Assembly: GCA_020634415.1 (NCBI GenBank) | Contig: JACKBT010000010.1 | Coordinates: forward strand, 70,897-134,896 | Direction of reading: 5' to 3' | DNA from: Ardenticatenaceae bacterium | Lineage (GTDB): Bacteria; Chloroflexota; Anaerolineae; Promineifilales; Promineifilaceae | DNA: 64,000 nucleotides | Shown here: positions 44,211 to 54,494 of the stretch, in pieces | How positions within the stretch are numbered: position 1 is the first letter of the stretch | Layout of the letters: every line of letters begins with the position of its first letter | Program-made: the position numbers and the translations under genes | The notes under the pieces: generated by a model | What the model saw: the letters and a program-made list of their open reading frames with translations, nothing else | The model's database searches: none | Told to the model about the DNA's origin: nothing

Positions 44211-45544
44211 TACGCTCCACGCTCCTTCTTCCGCGCCATATAGTCCGACAGCGGAAATAGCTCATCAATCTGCACCATTTGCCCTGTTTGCATGGCCTGG
44301 TTGCCGGCGATGCCCACTAGAATGGAGGCCGCGCCGTCAATGTGGGAAGCGGCGCGATGATAAGGGTCGTAGGGGGGATGGGGGGCGAAGATTTGCTCCA
44401 ACATCACTGGGTCTGCGCCGCCATGCCCGCCATCGCCCATAGGCACTTCTACCTCATACGGTTCGCCAAACATGGGGAAGGCCCTCATGCGGGTTTGTTT
44501 GAATGGCCCTTTGCTGGCCGCTGCCTGCCCATCCCCCAGCAGATGGGTGATGCTTTCTTCAATATCCATCTCAATGCGCCCCTTGGTGCCGGTGATGGCG
44601 ATGCGCAGCCCTTCCCAGGGGGCATAGGCCACCAGGCAGTAGGAGAGGAGGGCGCCGTTGCTGTAACGAGCGGTGACGGTCATGGTGTCTTCGATGGTGA
44701 TGGGTTCGCCAAAGACGTTGCGGTCACGCAAGTAGCCCGTTTCGGCTTCGGCCTGGAGATACAACCCTTCTAACTCTTTTTTGGAGGTGAGGAAGAGGGC
44801 GAAGGGGTCGTTTTGGGCTTCGGGGACGTTGGTGTAACGGTGATAGCTGTACTGTTCGCCGCGTGCTTCGGCGTTAGAACGGCCGTAAAAATGCAAATTG
44901 CCCAACGCAAACACACTCTGAGGGTAAGCATCAATCCACCAGTTGACCAAATCAAAGTGGTGGGTGGCTTTGTGAACCAGCAGGCCGCCGCTGTTTTGTT
45001 TTTCCCGATGCCAGCGGCGGAAGTAGTCGGCCCCGTGACTGGTGTCTAGCAGCCAGGAGAAGTCTACGAGTAACGGCCGTCCCACCACCCCATCCATCAC
45101 CAACTGGCGAAAGCGGGTGTAAGCGGGCGCATAGCGATAGTTGAAGGTGACGCGCAGCGAACGGCCGGTGCGCTCAATCGCTGCGTAAATCGCCTTGAGC
45201 TTGTCCAAATCCGTCGTCATCGGCTTCTCGCTGATGACATCACAGCCCAGTTCCATGGCCCGCACAATGTAGAGATGGTGCGTACTGTCCATTGTACTGA
45301 CGATGACTGTATCCGGTTTGGTTTCGGTGATCATCTGGTCAAATTGGTCGGCAAAATAGGTGGGGCGAGGAGCCATGCCCAGGCTGTCGGCCAACTTTTG
45401 GTTGTGCCAGTCCATGCGCGTCTGGCTCAGATCGCACAGGGCCACCAGTTCCGATACTTCTCGATAGGTGTTGGTGACGGCGTTGACAAACATGCCCGCA
45501 CGGCCGCCCGTGCCGACAATGGCGTATCGTTTGCGCTGATTCAT
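44210..45544 (-). CDS. Gfo/Idh/MocA-family dehydrogenase (2), long form
   Basis: 444 residues: [20 protein letters not shown] (NAD loop), [40 protein letters not shown] (EKP), and [20 protein letters not shown] (GGxxxHxxxHxxD catalytic set). The C-terminal 130 residues exceed the usual length and contain [18 protein letters not shown], as in the longer sugar dehydrogenases of polysaccharide loci. GGAG precedes ATG 45544. Located between YesL and the rhamnosidase. Confidence 0.9.
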   Translation of the reverse strand: MNQRKRYAIVGTGGRAGMFVNAVTNTYREVSELVALCDLSQTRMDWHNQKLADSLGMAPRPTYFADQFDQMITETKPDTVIVSTMDSTHHLYIVRAMELGCDVISEKPMTTDLDKLKAIYAAIERTGRSLRVTFNYRYAPAYTRFRQLVMDGVVGRPLLVDFSWLLDTSHGADYFRRWHREKQNSGGLLVHKATHHFDLVNWWIDAYPQSVFALGNLHFYGRSNAEARGEQYSYHRYTNVPEAQNDPFALFLTSKKELEGLYLQAEAETGYLRDRNVFGEPITIEDTMTVTARYSNGALLSYCLVAYAPWEGLRIAITGTKGRIEMDIEESITHLLGDGQAAASKGPFKQTRMRAFPMFGEPYEVEVPMGDGGHGGADPVMLEQIFAPHPPYDPYHRAASHIDGAASILVGIAGNQAMQTGQMVQIDELFPLSDYMARKKERGA

Positions 45545-45574
45545 AAAATTACTCCGAGGTTGTGGTTATAGCCC

Positions 45575-46237
45575 TTAGAGGTTTCCGTAACCTCTGAGGG
45601 TTTGCAGGTCTTCTTCGTCGAGGTAGCGACGGATGATGCGCCACGCACCGGCATTGATGATGAGAACGGTGGCGGCGAAGGTGACGGTGATGAAGAAGGC
45701 TTGGGGCAAGAGCAGACTGATGAGGAAGGGAAGAAGGCCCCCCACCAGTACCCCTGCTCCCCAAAACGGATGCACCAGTGCCAGTTTGAGTGAGTTCTTG
45801 ATGAGGGCGGATAAAGGTGGGTTGACGGTGACGAGCAGGGGCCAGAGGTAGATGTTGCTTAAGAGCAGCAGGAAGGTGATGATGGTGGTGACGATGAGGG
45901 TCATGATGGGCAGGAGTTGGTCGGTTCCTATCTGGCGCAAGGCGAGGTAGTTGAAGGTGACGAGACTGCCGAGGAGGAGATTGATGAGGGAAACGGCCGT
46001 TGCCTTTAGTGCATACTTCTTCATCGCCACAAAAAAATTGGCTAACGGCTCGGATGGTGACTGGCCGCGTCCCCAGGGGGCGATGGTGGCAAATAAAGCG
46101 GCCGTGGCCGCCGGCAGGGTAATCACCAGCAGCGAGCAGACGAGCCACAACAAATTCAGCAAAATGAAGGTGCTGACGGTATTCACCAGCTCCATCCAAT
46201 CGAACCCCCGATCTCCAACCTCTTCCTGTTCCGTCAC
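45575..46237 (-). CDS. YesL-like DUF624 membrane protein
   Basis: 220 residues with five to six membrane segments: FILLNLLWLVCSLLVITLPA, then AATAALFATIAPW, LINLLLGSLVTFNYLA and a C-terminal pair. This is the DUF624/YesL pattern. In Bacillus subtilis yesL stands in the rhamnogalacturonan locus beside a CUT1 transporter, and here it also follows the transporter permease by one base. Its function is unknown, probably accessory to import. GTG start with AAAGGAT before it. Confidence 0.78.
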   Translation of the reverse strand: MTEQEEVGDRGFDWMELVNTVSTFILLNLLWLVCSLLVITLPAATAALFATIAPWGRGQSPSEPLANFFVAMKKYALKATAVSLINLLLGSLVTFNYLALRQIGTDQLLPIMTLIVTTIITFLLLLSNIYLWPLLVTVNPPLSALIKNSLKLALVHPFWGAGVLVGGLLPFLISLLLPQAFFITVTFAATVLIINAGAWRIIRRYLDEEDLQTLRGYGNL

Positions 46238-46238
46238 A

Positions 46239-47123
46239 TTATCCTTTCAGCCCCGTTGTGCTAATCCCATGCACCAGGTAGCGCTGGAAGAAAATGAAGA
46301 TAGCAAACACAGGCACTAGAGAGAGCGTAGCCATCGCAAAAATCGCACCCCAATTGGTGACTGCATTGGGGTCAGACATGGAGCGCAGGGCCAGCGAAAC
46401 GGTGTAGAGACGGGGGTCGTTTAAGTAGATGAGGGGTGAGAGGAAATCTTCCCATGTCCAATAGAAGGAGAAGATAGCCGCTGTGATGAGTGCAGGCTGG
46501 GCCAGCGGCATGATGATGCGCCAGAAGATGCCAAAACGGCTGGCTCCATCAATCTCGGCAGCCTCATCCAGCTCGCGGGGGATGCCGCGAATAAACTGCA
46601 TCAACAAGAAGATGAAAAATGCGCCGCCGGTCAGGCGCGGCACAATGAGCGGCAGGAAGGTGTTGACCCAGCCCATTTCGTTGAAGAGGATGTATTGGGG
46701 AATGAGTAAAACCTGGCGCGGCAGCATGAGGGTGAGGATCATGCAGGTGAACCAAAAGTTGCGGCCAGTGAATTTGATGCGAGCGAAACCGTAGGCAATA
46801 ACGGCCGATGACAGCACAATCGCCACTGTACCCACAGTGGCATAGATGAGTGAGTTTCTAAAGTAGGTGGCAAAGGTAATGTTGCCAAAACCAGCCCAGC
46901 CAATGCTGTAATTTTCCCAGGCAAACACTTCGGGAATAAGGGCAGTAACGTTTGTCCAAATCTCCGAAGGGCCTTTGAGCGAACTGGCAACCATCCAAAT
47001 GATGGGGTAGATCATGAGCAGGCACAAGCCGCCAACCAGGAGATGATAGAAAAAGCTGCGGATGGCATCTTTTTGCTTCTTGGTCAGCGTGCCGGACTGG
47101 GGGCGGGGGGTTGAAATTTGCAT
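46239..47123 (-). CDS. CUT1 sugar ABC transporter permease (MalG-type)
   Basis: 294 residues with six membrane segments. The EAA loop that contacts the ATPase reads ELDEAAEIDGASRFGIFWRI then IMPLAQPALITA. LMIYPIIWMVASSLKGPSEI is the characteristic MalG N-terminal segment. It imports carbohydrate together with the upstream permease and the duplicated binding protein. No ATP-binding subunit is in the window, as usual for CUT1 systems that share an MsmK-like ATPase. It lies one base upstream of yesL. Confidence 0.92.
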   Translation of the reverse strand: MQISTPRPQSGTLTKKQKDAIRSFFYHLLVGGLCLLMIYPIIWMVASSLKGPSEIWTNVTALIPEVFAWENYSIGWAGFGNITFATYFRNSLIYATVGTVAIVLSSAVIAYGFARIKFTGRNFWFTCMILTLMLPRQVLLIPQYILFNEMGWVNTFLPLIVPRLTGGAFFIFLLMQFIRGIPRELDEAAEIDGASRFGIFWRIIMPLAQPALITAAIFSFYWTWEDFLSPLIYLNDPRLYTVSLALRSMSDPNAVTNWGAIFAMATLSLVPVFAIFIFFQRYLVHGISTTGLKG

Positions 47124-47194
47124 AACTTTATCTCGCTGCGGCTGGTTTCAGACCGTGCCGCTGAGGCTGGCTCGATGGCGCACCAACCAGAGCA

Positions 47195-48142
47195 TTATCC
47201 CTGATCCTCGTAGAAGACCCAGGCGGAGGAGGTCTTGAATGTAATGGCGGTGAAGACAGCCACGATTAACAGCAGCACCCAGGCCATAGCTGTGCCGTAG
47301 CCCATTTGGAAGGTGACGAAGGCGCGTTGGTAGAGGTAAAGGGCGTAGAAGAGGGTGGTGTCTAGCGGGCCACCGTTGGTGATGATGAGGGCTTGGGTGA
47401 AAACGAGGAAGCCGCTGATTAGCTGCATGATCAGGTTGAAGAAGATGACGGGCGAGAGCATGGGGATGGTGATGCGGAAGAATTTTTGCCAGCCTGATGC
47501 GCCATCAATGGAGGCCGATTCATACAAAGATTCGGGGATTTGGCGGAGGCCGGCCAGGAAGATGAGCATGGGTGAGCCGAACTGCCAGACAGCCAGGAGG
47601 ATGAGTGTCCAAATGGCGGTTTCGGGACGGCCGATCCAGGCGCGGCTGACATCTATGCCAATCAAAGCCAGGGAGGCGTTCACCAGGCCATCGGAGGCGA
47701 AGATGCGCCGCCACATGAGGGCGACGGCTACACTGCCGCCGATGATGGAGGGGGAGTAGTAGGCGGCGCGGTAGAAGCTGATGCCTTTACGATGGTTATT
47801 GAGCAGCATGGCTACACCCAACGCAAAAATGAGGCGGGCGGGAACGGCCGTAAATACATAGAAAAAGGTCGCCTTCACCGATTTCCAATAGCGTACATCA
47901 TCAAAAAACATCGTGCGGAAATTTTCCAGACCAATCCATTCGGGGGCAGAGGTCAGATTATAATCCGTAAATGCCAGATAGAGTGAGCCAACCAGGGGCA
48001 AAAGGGTAAAGACAAAAAAGCCAATGAGCCAGGGAGAAATGAATAGATAACCGGAAATATTATCGCGCCTCGTCTTAGCCGCCGTGCGTTTTTGGGCAGC
48101 TTGGGCGGCTGCCGGGGAAATGGTGGGGATGCTGGAATCCAT
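47195..48142 (-). CDS. CUT1 sugar ABC transporter permease (MalF/UgpA-type)
   Basis: 315 residues. N-terminal cytosolic stretch, then GYLFISPWLIGFFVFTLLPL as the first membrane segment, five further segments, and the EAA-type loop SLYESASIDGASGWQKFFRI then TIPMLSPVIFF. It pairs with the MalG-type permease. GGAGG 7 nt before ATG 48142 fixes the start (GTG 48154 is in frame but lies within the RBS). It follows the binding-protein gene across a strong terminator. Confidence 0.92.
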   Translation of the reverse strand: MDSSIPTISPAAAQAAQKRTAAKTRRDNISGYLFISPWLIGFFVFTLLPLVGSLYLAFTDYNLTSAPEWIGLENFRTMFFDDVRYWKSVKATFFYVFTAVPARLIFALGVAMLLNNHRKGISFYRAAYYSPSIIGGSVAVALMWRRIFASDGLVNASLALIGIDVSRAWIGRPETAIWTLILLAVWQFGSPMLIFLAGLRQIPESLYESASIDGASGWQKFFRITIPMLSPVIFFNLIMQLISGFLVFTQALIITNGGPLDTTLFYALYLYQRAFVTFQMGYGTAMAWVLLLIVAVFTAITFKTSSAWVFYEDQG

Positions 48143-48226
48143 AAGAGCCTCCACAGATGCAAGCCAGGTGGGATAATGCTCTCTAGCTTATCAGCTTGTG
48201 CCTTATCCCACCAGGAATTAACTGGA

Positions 48227-48260
48227 AAAAGCTGGCAGGTCGGCCGACCTGCCAGCTTTT
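48227..48260 (-). terminator. Perfect 34-nt palindromic terminator after the binding-protein gene
   Basis: 17-bp arms beginning AAAAGCTGGCAGGTCGG, centred at 48243/48244, with T-runs on both strands. It lies 3 nt beyond the binding-protein stop and 85 nt before the permease start on the minus strand. This would keep binding protein above permease in amount, a known pattern for ABC importers. Confidence 0.88.
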
Positions 48261-48263
48261 GTT

Positions 48264-50924
48264 TTATTGATCCGCCAGGATGGCGTTGGCTTCTTCAATG
48301 AAGAGGTCAACGGCTTCTTCTGGGGTAATCTGTCCGTACATGAGGGGGTCTATGACCAGGGGTTCGTAGACATTGGTTTGGATGTCACCATGGGCTACAG
48401 GGTCGGGGGGTTGGATGGGGCTGACTTCGATGGTTGCCAGGAAGTCGAAGGTTTGTGCCGCCGCAGGGGACATGCTGGGTTTGATGGCATCGGCAACGGC
48501 CGTTGACACCGGCACACCACGCTCCGCCGCCAAAATCTCATTGGCTTCCACCGAATTGGTGAAGAAGTTGATGAAGATGGCTCCAGCCTCAGGGTTCGTG
48601 GCATGGGAAGTGAGGGAGAAGAACATGGAAGGCTTGAGATAGTTGGCCGATTGGGTCGCGCCTACTGCACGCGGTACGGGAACCATCACCAAATTGCGGT
48701 CTTCGCCAGCGGCCGTGTACAGGGCCACAAACTGATTGGTGTGAGCAAAGAACATACCCGCATCGCCTGTCACAAAAGCGTTGTTTTCCAAGTTGGTGGG
48801 GTTAGCAATCTCTTCTTCACGGGAGACCATCGCCCCGGCATCTTGCAAACGCACCATCATGCTGAAGTAATCCACCAATGGCTGCTTGTCGCTAAAGCCC
48901 AGGGCTGTGCCATCGGCGTTGTACATACCCTCGCCCAAAGAGAGGTAAAGGGCATTCACAATTTGGGGGTTGGCTAAACCACCGACCACGCCATATTTGC
49001 CCGTGTTCTCATGGATTGCCATAGCGATTTCTTCAAAGTCGTCCCAGGTCCAATCCGGCGCGGGCAGGTCTATGCCTGCTTCTTCAAAGACATCCAGATC
49101 GAGGACGAAAGATTGGGAGTTCGTGCCTAAACTGAGGGCGTATAACTGCCCGTCAATCATGCCGCCAGCGATGGCCTCTTCGGGTACATTGGAGAGGTCA
49201 ATTAAACCCGCTTCAACATAGGGGTCTAAGGGGACGATGAGGCCATCTTGTTGGAATTGGAAGAAGCGGGCGTAATCTTGTTGAATCACGTCGGGCAGGT
49301 TGCCGCCAGCCGCTTTGGTTGCCAGCGATGTCCAGTAGTCGCCCCAACCGACGAATTCGTAGGTGACTTCGGTATCGGGGTTTTGTTCCATGAACAGGTC
49401 AACGGTGGCGATGGTGCGTTCGTGGCGGTTTTGGGAACCCCACCATTGCAGTTGGAATTCGCCTTCGGCCATGGGGGCAGCGGCCGTTTCGGCGGGTGCT
49501 TCGGTAGACAGGGAGACTTCTTGACCCGCTAAAATCTTGTTGGCCTCTTCCATAAACATGGCCACGGCTTCTTCGGGCGAGATTTGTCCGTACATCAGGG
49601 GATCAATAATCAGGGGTTCGTAGACATTGGTTTGGATGTCGCCATGAGCAATGGGGTCGGGCGGGCGAATGGGGCTGACGTCCAGGTTTGCCAGGAAGTC
49701 GAAGGTAGCGGCCGCCGCTGGTTCCATGTTGGGTTTGATGGCATCGGCAACGGCCGTTGACACCGGCACACCACGCTCCGCCGCCAAAATCTCATTGGCC
49801 TCCACTGAATTGGTGAAATAATCAATAAAAACTGCGCCCGCTTCCAAATTCTCGCCATGCGAAGTAAGCGAGAAGAACATAGAGGGCTTCAAATAGTTAG
49901 CCGATTGGGTGGCCCCCACCGCACGCGGCACAGGAACCATCATCAAATTGCGGCCTTCACCAGCGGCCGTATTCAGGGCCACATATTGGTTGGTATGGGC
50001 AAAGAACATACCCGCCTCACCCGTCACAAAAGCATTGTTTTCCAAATTGGTCGGGTTGGCAATCTCTTCCTCACGGGACACCATCGCCCCAGCATCTTGC
50101 AGCCGCACCATCATGGCAAAATAGTCAATCAATGGCTGTGGATCGCTGAAACCCAACGTCAAACCATCGTCACTGTACATGCCTTCACCCAGGGAAAGGT
50201 ACAGTGCATTGACCAATTGGGGATTCGCCAGACCACCCACCACACCAAATTTGCCCGTGTTTTCATGAATAGCCAGGGCAATCTCTTCAAAATCGGCCCA
50301 AGTCCAGTCCGGTGCCGGCAAATCTATCCCTGCTTCGGCAAAGACATCCAAATCCAGTACAAAGGATTGGGAGTTTGTGCCTAAGCTGAGGGCGTAGAGT
50401 TCGCCACCGATGCGACCACCGGCAATGGCTTCATCGGGCACGTTGGAGATGTCAATTAAACCAGCTTCAATGTAGGGATCAAGCGGCACAATCAGGCCAT
50501 CTTCGGCAAATTGATAGAAACGGGCGTAATCTTGCTGAATCACATCGGGCAGATTACCGCCAGCCGCTTTGGTTGCCAGCGATGTCCAATAATCGCCCCA
50601 ACCTACAAATTCATAGGTGATGTCATAATCGGGGTTTTCTTCCAGGAACTTTTCGATGGTGGCAATGGTGCGCTCGTGGCGATTTTGGGAACCCCACCAC
50701 TGGAGTTGGAATTCCCCACCGGTGGGGGCCGAGATTTCTTCGGGTTCGGTAACGGCCGTTTCCTCACCACCACTCCCTTCACTTTCCGCTGGCGCCTCTG
50801 TGGCCTGCACCTCTTCCGCCTCCTCATCACCCGAACCGCTGGGCGATGAACAAGCCACCACAAACAAAATCATGGCTACCAGCATCAACAAGATTGCAAA
50901 CAGGCTAACTTTTGAACGTCTCAT
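48264..50924 (-). CDS. Lipoprotein with two tandem extracellular sugar-binding (CUT1) domains
   Basis: 886 residues. Lipoprotein signal MRRSKVSLFAILLMLVAMIL ending VVAC (lipobox), then an acidic Ser/Gly/Glu linker. Two nearly identical solute-binding domains follow, each starting EFQLQWWGSQNRHERTIAT: residues 71-470 and 489-886, a repeat of 418 codons including a short linker. Both copies hold LPDVIQQDYARF, LYALSLGTNSQSFVLDLDVF, PAPDWTW and VPRAVGATQSANYLKP. Normal binding proteins have one such domain of about 420 residues. Only the first copy has a lipobox, so both domains hang from one lipid anchor. GGAGGA about 9 nt before ATG 50924 sets the start; the frame from 51002 is not supported. 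Confidence 0.9.
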   Translation of the reverse strand: MRRSKVSLFAILLMLVAMILFVVACSSPSGSGDEEAEEVQATEAPAESEGSGGEETAVTEPEEISAPTGGEFQLQWWGSQNRHERTIATIEKFLEENPDYDITYEFVGWGDYWTSLATKAAGGNLPDVIQQDYARFYQFAEDGLIVPLDPYIEAGLIDISNVPDEAIAGGRIGGELYALSLGTNSQSFVLDLDVFAEAGIDLPAPDWTWADFEEIALAIHENTGKFGVVGGLANPQLVNALYLSLGEGMYSDDGLTLGFSDPQPLIDYFAMMVRLQDAGAMVSREEEIANPTNLENNAFVTGEAGMFFAHTNQYVALNTAAGEGRNLMMVPVPRAVGATQSANYLKPSMFFSLTSHGENLEAGAVFIDYFTNSVEANEILAAERGVPVSTAVADAIKPNMEPAAAATFDFLANLDVSPIRPPDPIAHGDIQTNVYEPLIIDPLMYGQISPEEAVAMFMEEANKILAGQEVSLSTEAPAETAAAPMAEGEFQLQWWGSQNRHERTIATVDLFMEQNPDTEVTYEFVGWGDYWTSLATKAAGGNLPDVIQQDYARFFQFQQDGLIVPLDPYVEAGLIDLSNVPEEAIAGGMIDGQLYALSLGTNSQSFVLDLDVFEEAGIDLPAPDWTWDDFEEIAMAIHENTGKYGVVGGLANPQIVNALYLSLGEGMYNADGTALGFSDKQPLVDYFSMMVRLQDAGAMVSREEEIANPTNLENNAFVTGDAGMFFAHTNQFVALYTAAGEDRNLVMVPVPRAVGATQSANYLKPSMFFSLTSHATNPEAGAIFINFFTNSVEANEILAAERGVPVSTAVADAIKPSMSPAAAQTFDFLATIEVSPIQPPDPVAHGDIQTNVYEPLVIDPLMYGQITPEEAVDLFIEEANAILADQ

Positions 50925-51302
50925 CTGATTTTTCTTCCTCCTAACATATGTAGATTGTAGATAGTGGGAATTGCATCCACATGATTCACAACCACATGAC
51001 ACAATTCAGCCCAAACCCCCACTTTCTGCAAGACGACTATCAAAGATTTTTAGCGCTCAATCACCTCCTTCATACAAACAGCTTGTCAACCTAAAAATAA
51101 TCATATATCATATATGATATATGATATAGGATATAGGACAAATTTATTTCCGTCAACAACAAATTTGCCCCCTTCCCACCTTCCCCCACCCATAACCTTA
51201 AAGGGCTGGCAGCGCATGGCAATTCACCTCTGGCATACATGGCAAGAAGCAAGGATTTACATTATGCTTACTAAAAACGAACAGTGAAATTACGAGGTGG
51301 TT
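50925..51302. other. 378-nt divergent control region between importer and gntR
   Basis: Holds the 26-nt palindrome at 51100-51125 and, on the minus strand, TTGACA at 51089-51084 as a candidate -35 for the binding-protein gene, with no convincing -10. It also has the RBS of both flanking genes and is AT-rich around the palindrome. No ORF of interest and no copy of ACGGCCGT was seen here. Confidence 0.6.
51100..51125. promoter_or_regulatory. Perfect 26-nt palindrome, likely GntR operator
   Basis: Half-site ATCATATATCATA is followed exactly by its complement, centred at 51112/51113, and partly repeated by GATATAGGATATAGG just downstream. It stands 10 nt upstream of a TTGACA reading toward the importer and about 180 nt upstream of gntR. 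FCD-type GntR proteins bind palindromes of this kind near their own gene. Confidence 0.65.
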
Positions 51303-51980
51303 ATGAGTACAGTATTCCGCAGCAAAAACGAGGTTGTCTACGAGCTATTACACCAGGCCATCATTCGTGGGGATTACAAGCCCGGCGAGCGGGTGGTAAT
51401 AGATGATGTAGCGACCAAATTAGGCGTTAGCTCCATTCCCATTCGTGAAGCTCTGCGCCAGTTAGAGGCCGATGGCTTTGTGGAGATTGCCCCTTACGTC
51501 GGGGCAACCGTCACCGAAATCAGTGCCGACTCTATCTTTGAAATTTTCGGCCTGTTAGAAACAATGGAAGCCATCTGCGCCCGGTCAGCTTGCCGCTGCA
51601 TGACCGATGCCGAAATCGCCAAACTAGACGAGTTGGTGCAGCAAATGGATGCCAGCATGAATGATCCAGAGAATTGGTCGAAATTAAACAAAACCTTTCA
51701 TTTACAAATTTGTGATTATGCCCACACTGGCCTCATCAAAGAGATGATGCGCAAAGTATTAGATCACTGGGATCGGCTGCGCGTACAATATATGAAAGAT
51801 GTGCTGGGGCTGCGCGTGGAGATGGCCCAGGCCGAACACCGCCAAATCATGATCGCTTTCCACAACCGCAATGCCGATGAAGCCGAACAGTTCATTCGCG
51901 TGCATAACCAAAATGCGCTGGCCGCATACAACAACTATCTGCTAGCGGTGGGCCTTTTGGAAAAAAATGGAGGCTGTTGA
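51303..51980 (+). CDS. GntR-family (FadR/FCD subgroup) transcriptional regulator
   Basis: 225 residues. Winged-helix N-terminus: [20 protein letters not shown] then [20 protein letters not shown] (recognition helix). C-terminal FCD domain: [19 protein letters not shown], then [20 protein letters not shown] and [14 protein letters not shown], giving the Asp/His metal-ligand-binding set. GAGGTGG just before ATG 51303. It probably represses the divergent importer-rhamnosidase genes and the downstream aldolase-reductase genes in response to a sugar acid; the palindrome at 51100 is the expected site. It overlaps the next gene (TGATG). Confidence 0.9.
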   Translation: MSTVFRSKNEVVYELLHQAIIRGDYKPGERVVIDDVATKLGVSSIPIREALRQLEADGFVEIAPYVGATVTEISADSIFEIFGLLETMEAICARSACRCMTDAEIAKLDELVQQMDASMNDPENWSKLNKTFHLQICDYAHTGLIKEMMRKVLDHWDRLRVQYMKDVLGLRVEMAQAEHRQIMIAFHNRNADEAEQFIRVHNQNALAAYNNYLLAVGLLEKNGGC

Positions 51981-52939
51981 TGATGTCCGAAGCACACCCA
52001 TCTGCCCGAATAAAATTGAAGCGCAAAATTACGGGCATTTCGGCCATTTTGCTGCCCTATACGGCATCTGGCACGGTGGATTGGCTGGGATTTGAGGCGC
52101 ATGTGGGGCGAACGGCCGATCACCACATCACCCCCGCCATCAACATGGACACCGGCTACGCCAACCTCATTGACCAGGCCACCCGCGAAGAGGCATTGGC
52201 CCGCACCCGTGCTGTGCTGGCTGGGGGCCAATTTTGCGCCGGGGCCTACGTCGCCAGCCAACCGGGCGATAGCTGGAACCCCGACCCCGTTTGCCGCCAA
52301 ATCGAGATCATCCAGGAACATGGCGGCACCCCCATCATCTTCCAATCCTTTGGCCTGACAAGCCAATCACCAGACCAAATCGTGGCCGCTTACGCCGATT
52401 TGGGGCGGCACTGCGACCGCTTCATCGCCTTCGAGCTGGGCCAAATGTTCGCCCCCTTCGGCCAGATTTACGATCTGGAAACCTACGCCGGTTTGCTGGA
52501 AATACCCCAGTGCCTGGGGGCCAAACATTCCTCGCTGAACCGCGAACTGGAGTGGCAGCGGCTGCAACTGCGCGACGAGCGCCGCCCCGATTTCAAAGTT
52601 TTCACCGGCAATGATTTGGCGATTGACATGGTTATGTATGGCTCCGATTATTTGTTAGGCTTAAGCACCTTCGCCCCGGATTTATTCGCCCAACGAGATG
52701 CGCTGTGGGAAGCGGGCGATCCTGCCTTTTATGAATTGAATGATATTTTGCAATATCTGGGCTTTTTTGCCTTTCGCGCCCCCGTGCCCGCCTACAAACA
52801 CAGCGCGGCTCAATTTTTGAAGCTGCGCGGCTGGATTGAATCGGATGAGACGCACCCGCTGGCGGAGCAACGGCCGTTAAGCGATGTGGCCGTTCTACGG
52901 GAGATTGGGGAGCGATTAGGTGTCCTCGGTAATCAGTAA
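51980..52939 (+). CDS. DapA/NanA-family TIM-barrel aldolase-like protein
   Basis: 319 residues. It begins [20 protein letters not shown], the DapA-type start with the strand and T-S/G loop, then [20 protein letters not shown]. The Schiff-base Lys lies in [17 protein letters not shown]. Family members are lyases or dehydratases for keto acids (N-acetylneuraminate, KDG, dihydrodipicolinate). In a rhamnoside/uronate locus a 2-keto-3-deoxy sugar acid aldolase is a reasonable guess, but substrate residues are not diagnostic. GGAGG 8 nt before; start ATG overlaps the gntR stop. Confidence 0.75.
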   Translation: MMSEAHPSARIKLKRKITGISAILLPYTASGTVDWLGFEAHVGRTADHHITPAINMDTGYANLIDQATREEALARTRAVLAGGQFCAGAYVASQPGDSWNPDPVCRQIEIIQEHGGTPIIFQSFGLTSQSPDQIVAAYADLGRHCDRFIAFELGQMFAPFGQIYDLETYAGLLEIPQCLGAKHSSLNRELEWQRLQLRDERRPDFKVFTGNDLAIDMVMYGSDYLLGLSTFAPDLFAQRDALWEAGDPAFYELNDILQYLGFFAFRAPVPAYKHSAAQFLKLRGWIESDETHPLAEQRPLSDVAVLREIGERLGVLGNQ

Positions 52940-52970
52940 TCCGATTACCGTTCACCAATTACCGATTACG
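52927..52970 (+). repeat. Tandem-unit hairpin (GGTAATC type)
   Basis: CGGTAATCAGTAATCC faces GATTACCG and a second ATTACCGATTACG unit. It overlaps the aldolase stop and precedes ATG 52988 by 17 nt; here an AAGGAGG RBS does follow the hairpin. Confidence 0.6.
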
Positions 52971-52987
52971 CAAATTAAGGAGGACTT

Positions 52988-54433
52988 ATGGCTACTCACC
53001 GCCGTGTGGCGCAGTTGCGAACGGCCGATAAATTTCGGCAGCATTTAGAGGACATCGGGGTCACATTGGGCTTCGATGAGGCGATGATGGGTGGGGCAGA
53101 AGCCCCTTTGGCCCAAAGTTTAGTGGTAAACGGCCGTACCCTCACCAACCGTTTCGCCGTTTTGCCCATGGAAGGCTGGGATGGCACCGCTGATGGGTAT
53201 CCCAGCGAATTGACCAAACGGCGCTGGCAGCACTTTGGGCAAAGCGGAGCCAAGCTCTTTTTTGGCGGCGAAGCGGTGGCCGTGCGCCACGATGGCCGCG
53301 CCAATCCCCAGCAGTTAATGATTAGCAACAAACATGTAGCGGCCATTGCCGAACTGCGGCAAGGTTTGGTAACAGCCCACCGCGAGAAATATGGCCGGGC
53401 CGACGACCTTTACATGGGCTTACAACTCACCCACTCTGGCCGCTTTTGCCGCCCTGAACAAGATTGGGCACTCAAACCCTATGTGCTTTACCGTCACCCG
53501 CTTCTCGATGAAAAATACAACCTGCCAGCCAACCATGCGGTGATGACCGATGGTGAGATTCGGCAGTTGATTGAGCAGTTTGTGCAAGCGGCCGTTCTGG
53601 CCCAAAAAGCGGGCTTCGATTTCGTAGACCTGAAGCATTGTCATGGCTATCTCGGCCACGAATTTTTAAGCGCGGTAGACCGCGAGGGTGATTATGGCGG
53701 CAGCTTTGAAAACCGCACCCGCTTCCTGCGCGACATTGTGGCTGGGGTGCGCAGCGAAGCCCCCGGTTTGGACATTGGCGTGCGCCTGAGTGCCTTTGAT
53801 TGGATTCCCTTCCGCATGGGTGAGGGCAATGTGGGTGAGGCGGAGGTGTGGGAGAACGGCCGTTATCCCTACGCTTTCGGCGGCGGCGGCAGCGGCACCA
53901 CCATAGACCTGACCGAACCCAAAGCCTTCCTCGACTTACTCCTCTCCCTGGACATCAAACTGGTGTGCATCACCGCGGGCAGCCCCTACTACACCCCCCA
54001 CCTCATTCGTCCCGCCCTCTTCCCGCCGTCTGATGGCTATCTGCCGCCCGAAGACCCCCTGACTGGCGTCGCCCGTCACATTGCCGTCACGGCCGAACTG
54101 AAACGGTATCGTCCCGAACTCACCTTTGTCGGCTCTGGCTACTCCTATCTGCAAGATTGGCTGCCCAATGTGGCCCAACATTCGGTGCGGACGGGCCAGA
54201 CGGATTTGGTGGGTTTGGGGCGGATGATTTTGTCTTATCACGAGATTGTGGATGATGTGTTGGCGGGACGGCCGTTACAGCGCAAACGCATCTGCCGCAC
54301 CTTCAGCGACTGCACCACCGGCCCCCGCAACCACCTGCCCTCCGGCTGCTACCCCCTGGACGATTTCTACAAAGTCCGCCCCGAAGCCGAACTGTTGGCC
54401 GAGGCCAAAAAGCAGTTCAAAATAACCTCATAA
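52988..54433 (+). CDS. Old Yellow Enzyme-family NADH:flavin oxidoreductase
   Basis: 481 residues. FMN-binding TIM barrel: [20 protein letters not shown] (start of barrel), [17 protein letters not shown] (Gln and His for FMN), [20 protein letters not shown] (the HxxH-like catalytic pair), [19 protein letters not shown] and [17 protein letters not shown] (FMN phosphate site). C-terminal [19 protein letters not shown] adds three cysteines that could be ligands, unusual for the simple OYE. It reduces activated C=C bonds; a link to sugar catabolism is inferred from neighbours. AAGGAGG precedes ATG. Confidence 0.88.
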   Translation: MATHRRVAQLRTADKFRQHLEDIGVTLGFDEAMMGGAEAPLAQSLVVNGRTLTNRFAVLPMEGWDGTADGYPSELTKRRWQHFGQSGAKLFFGGEAVAVRHDGRANPQQLMISNKHVAAIAELRQGLVTAHREKYGRADDLYMGLQLTHSGRFCRPEQDWALKPYVLYRHPLLDEKYNLPANHAVMTDGEIRQLIEQFVQAAVLAQKAGFDFVDLKHCHGYLGHEFLSAVDREGDYGGSFENRTRFLRDIVAGVRSEAPGLDIGVRLSAFDWIPFRMGEGNVGEAEVWENGRYPYAFGGGGSGTTIDLTEPKAFLDLLLSLDIKLVCITAGSPYYTPHLIRPALFPPSDGYLPPEDPLTGVARHIAVTAELKRYRPELTFVGSGYSYLQDWLPNVAQHSVRTGQTDLVGLGRMILSYHEIVDDVLAGRPLQRKRICRTFSDCTTGPRNHLPSGCYPLDDFYKVRPEAELLAEAKKQFKITS

Positions 54434-54441
54434 TTTAACGA

Positions 54442-54478
54442 CAAGATTGGCCCAGTCTCCCAGACTGCGCCAATCTTG
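54442..54478 (+). repeat. Hairpin before the third Gfo dehydrogenase
   Basis: CAAGATTGGCCCAGTCT faces AGACTGCGCCAATCTTG, 17-bp arms with one mismatch and a 3-nt loop. It lies 8 nt after the OYE stop and 16 nt before ATG 54495. Confidence 0.85.
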
Positions 54479-54494
54479 CCGCAGCATACACCCC

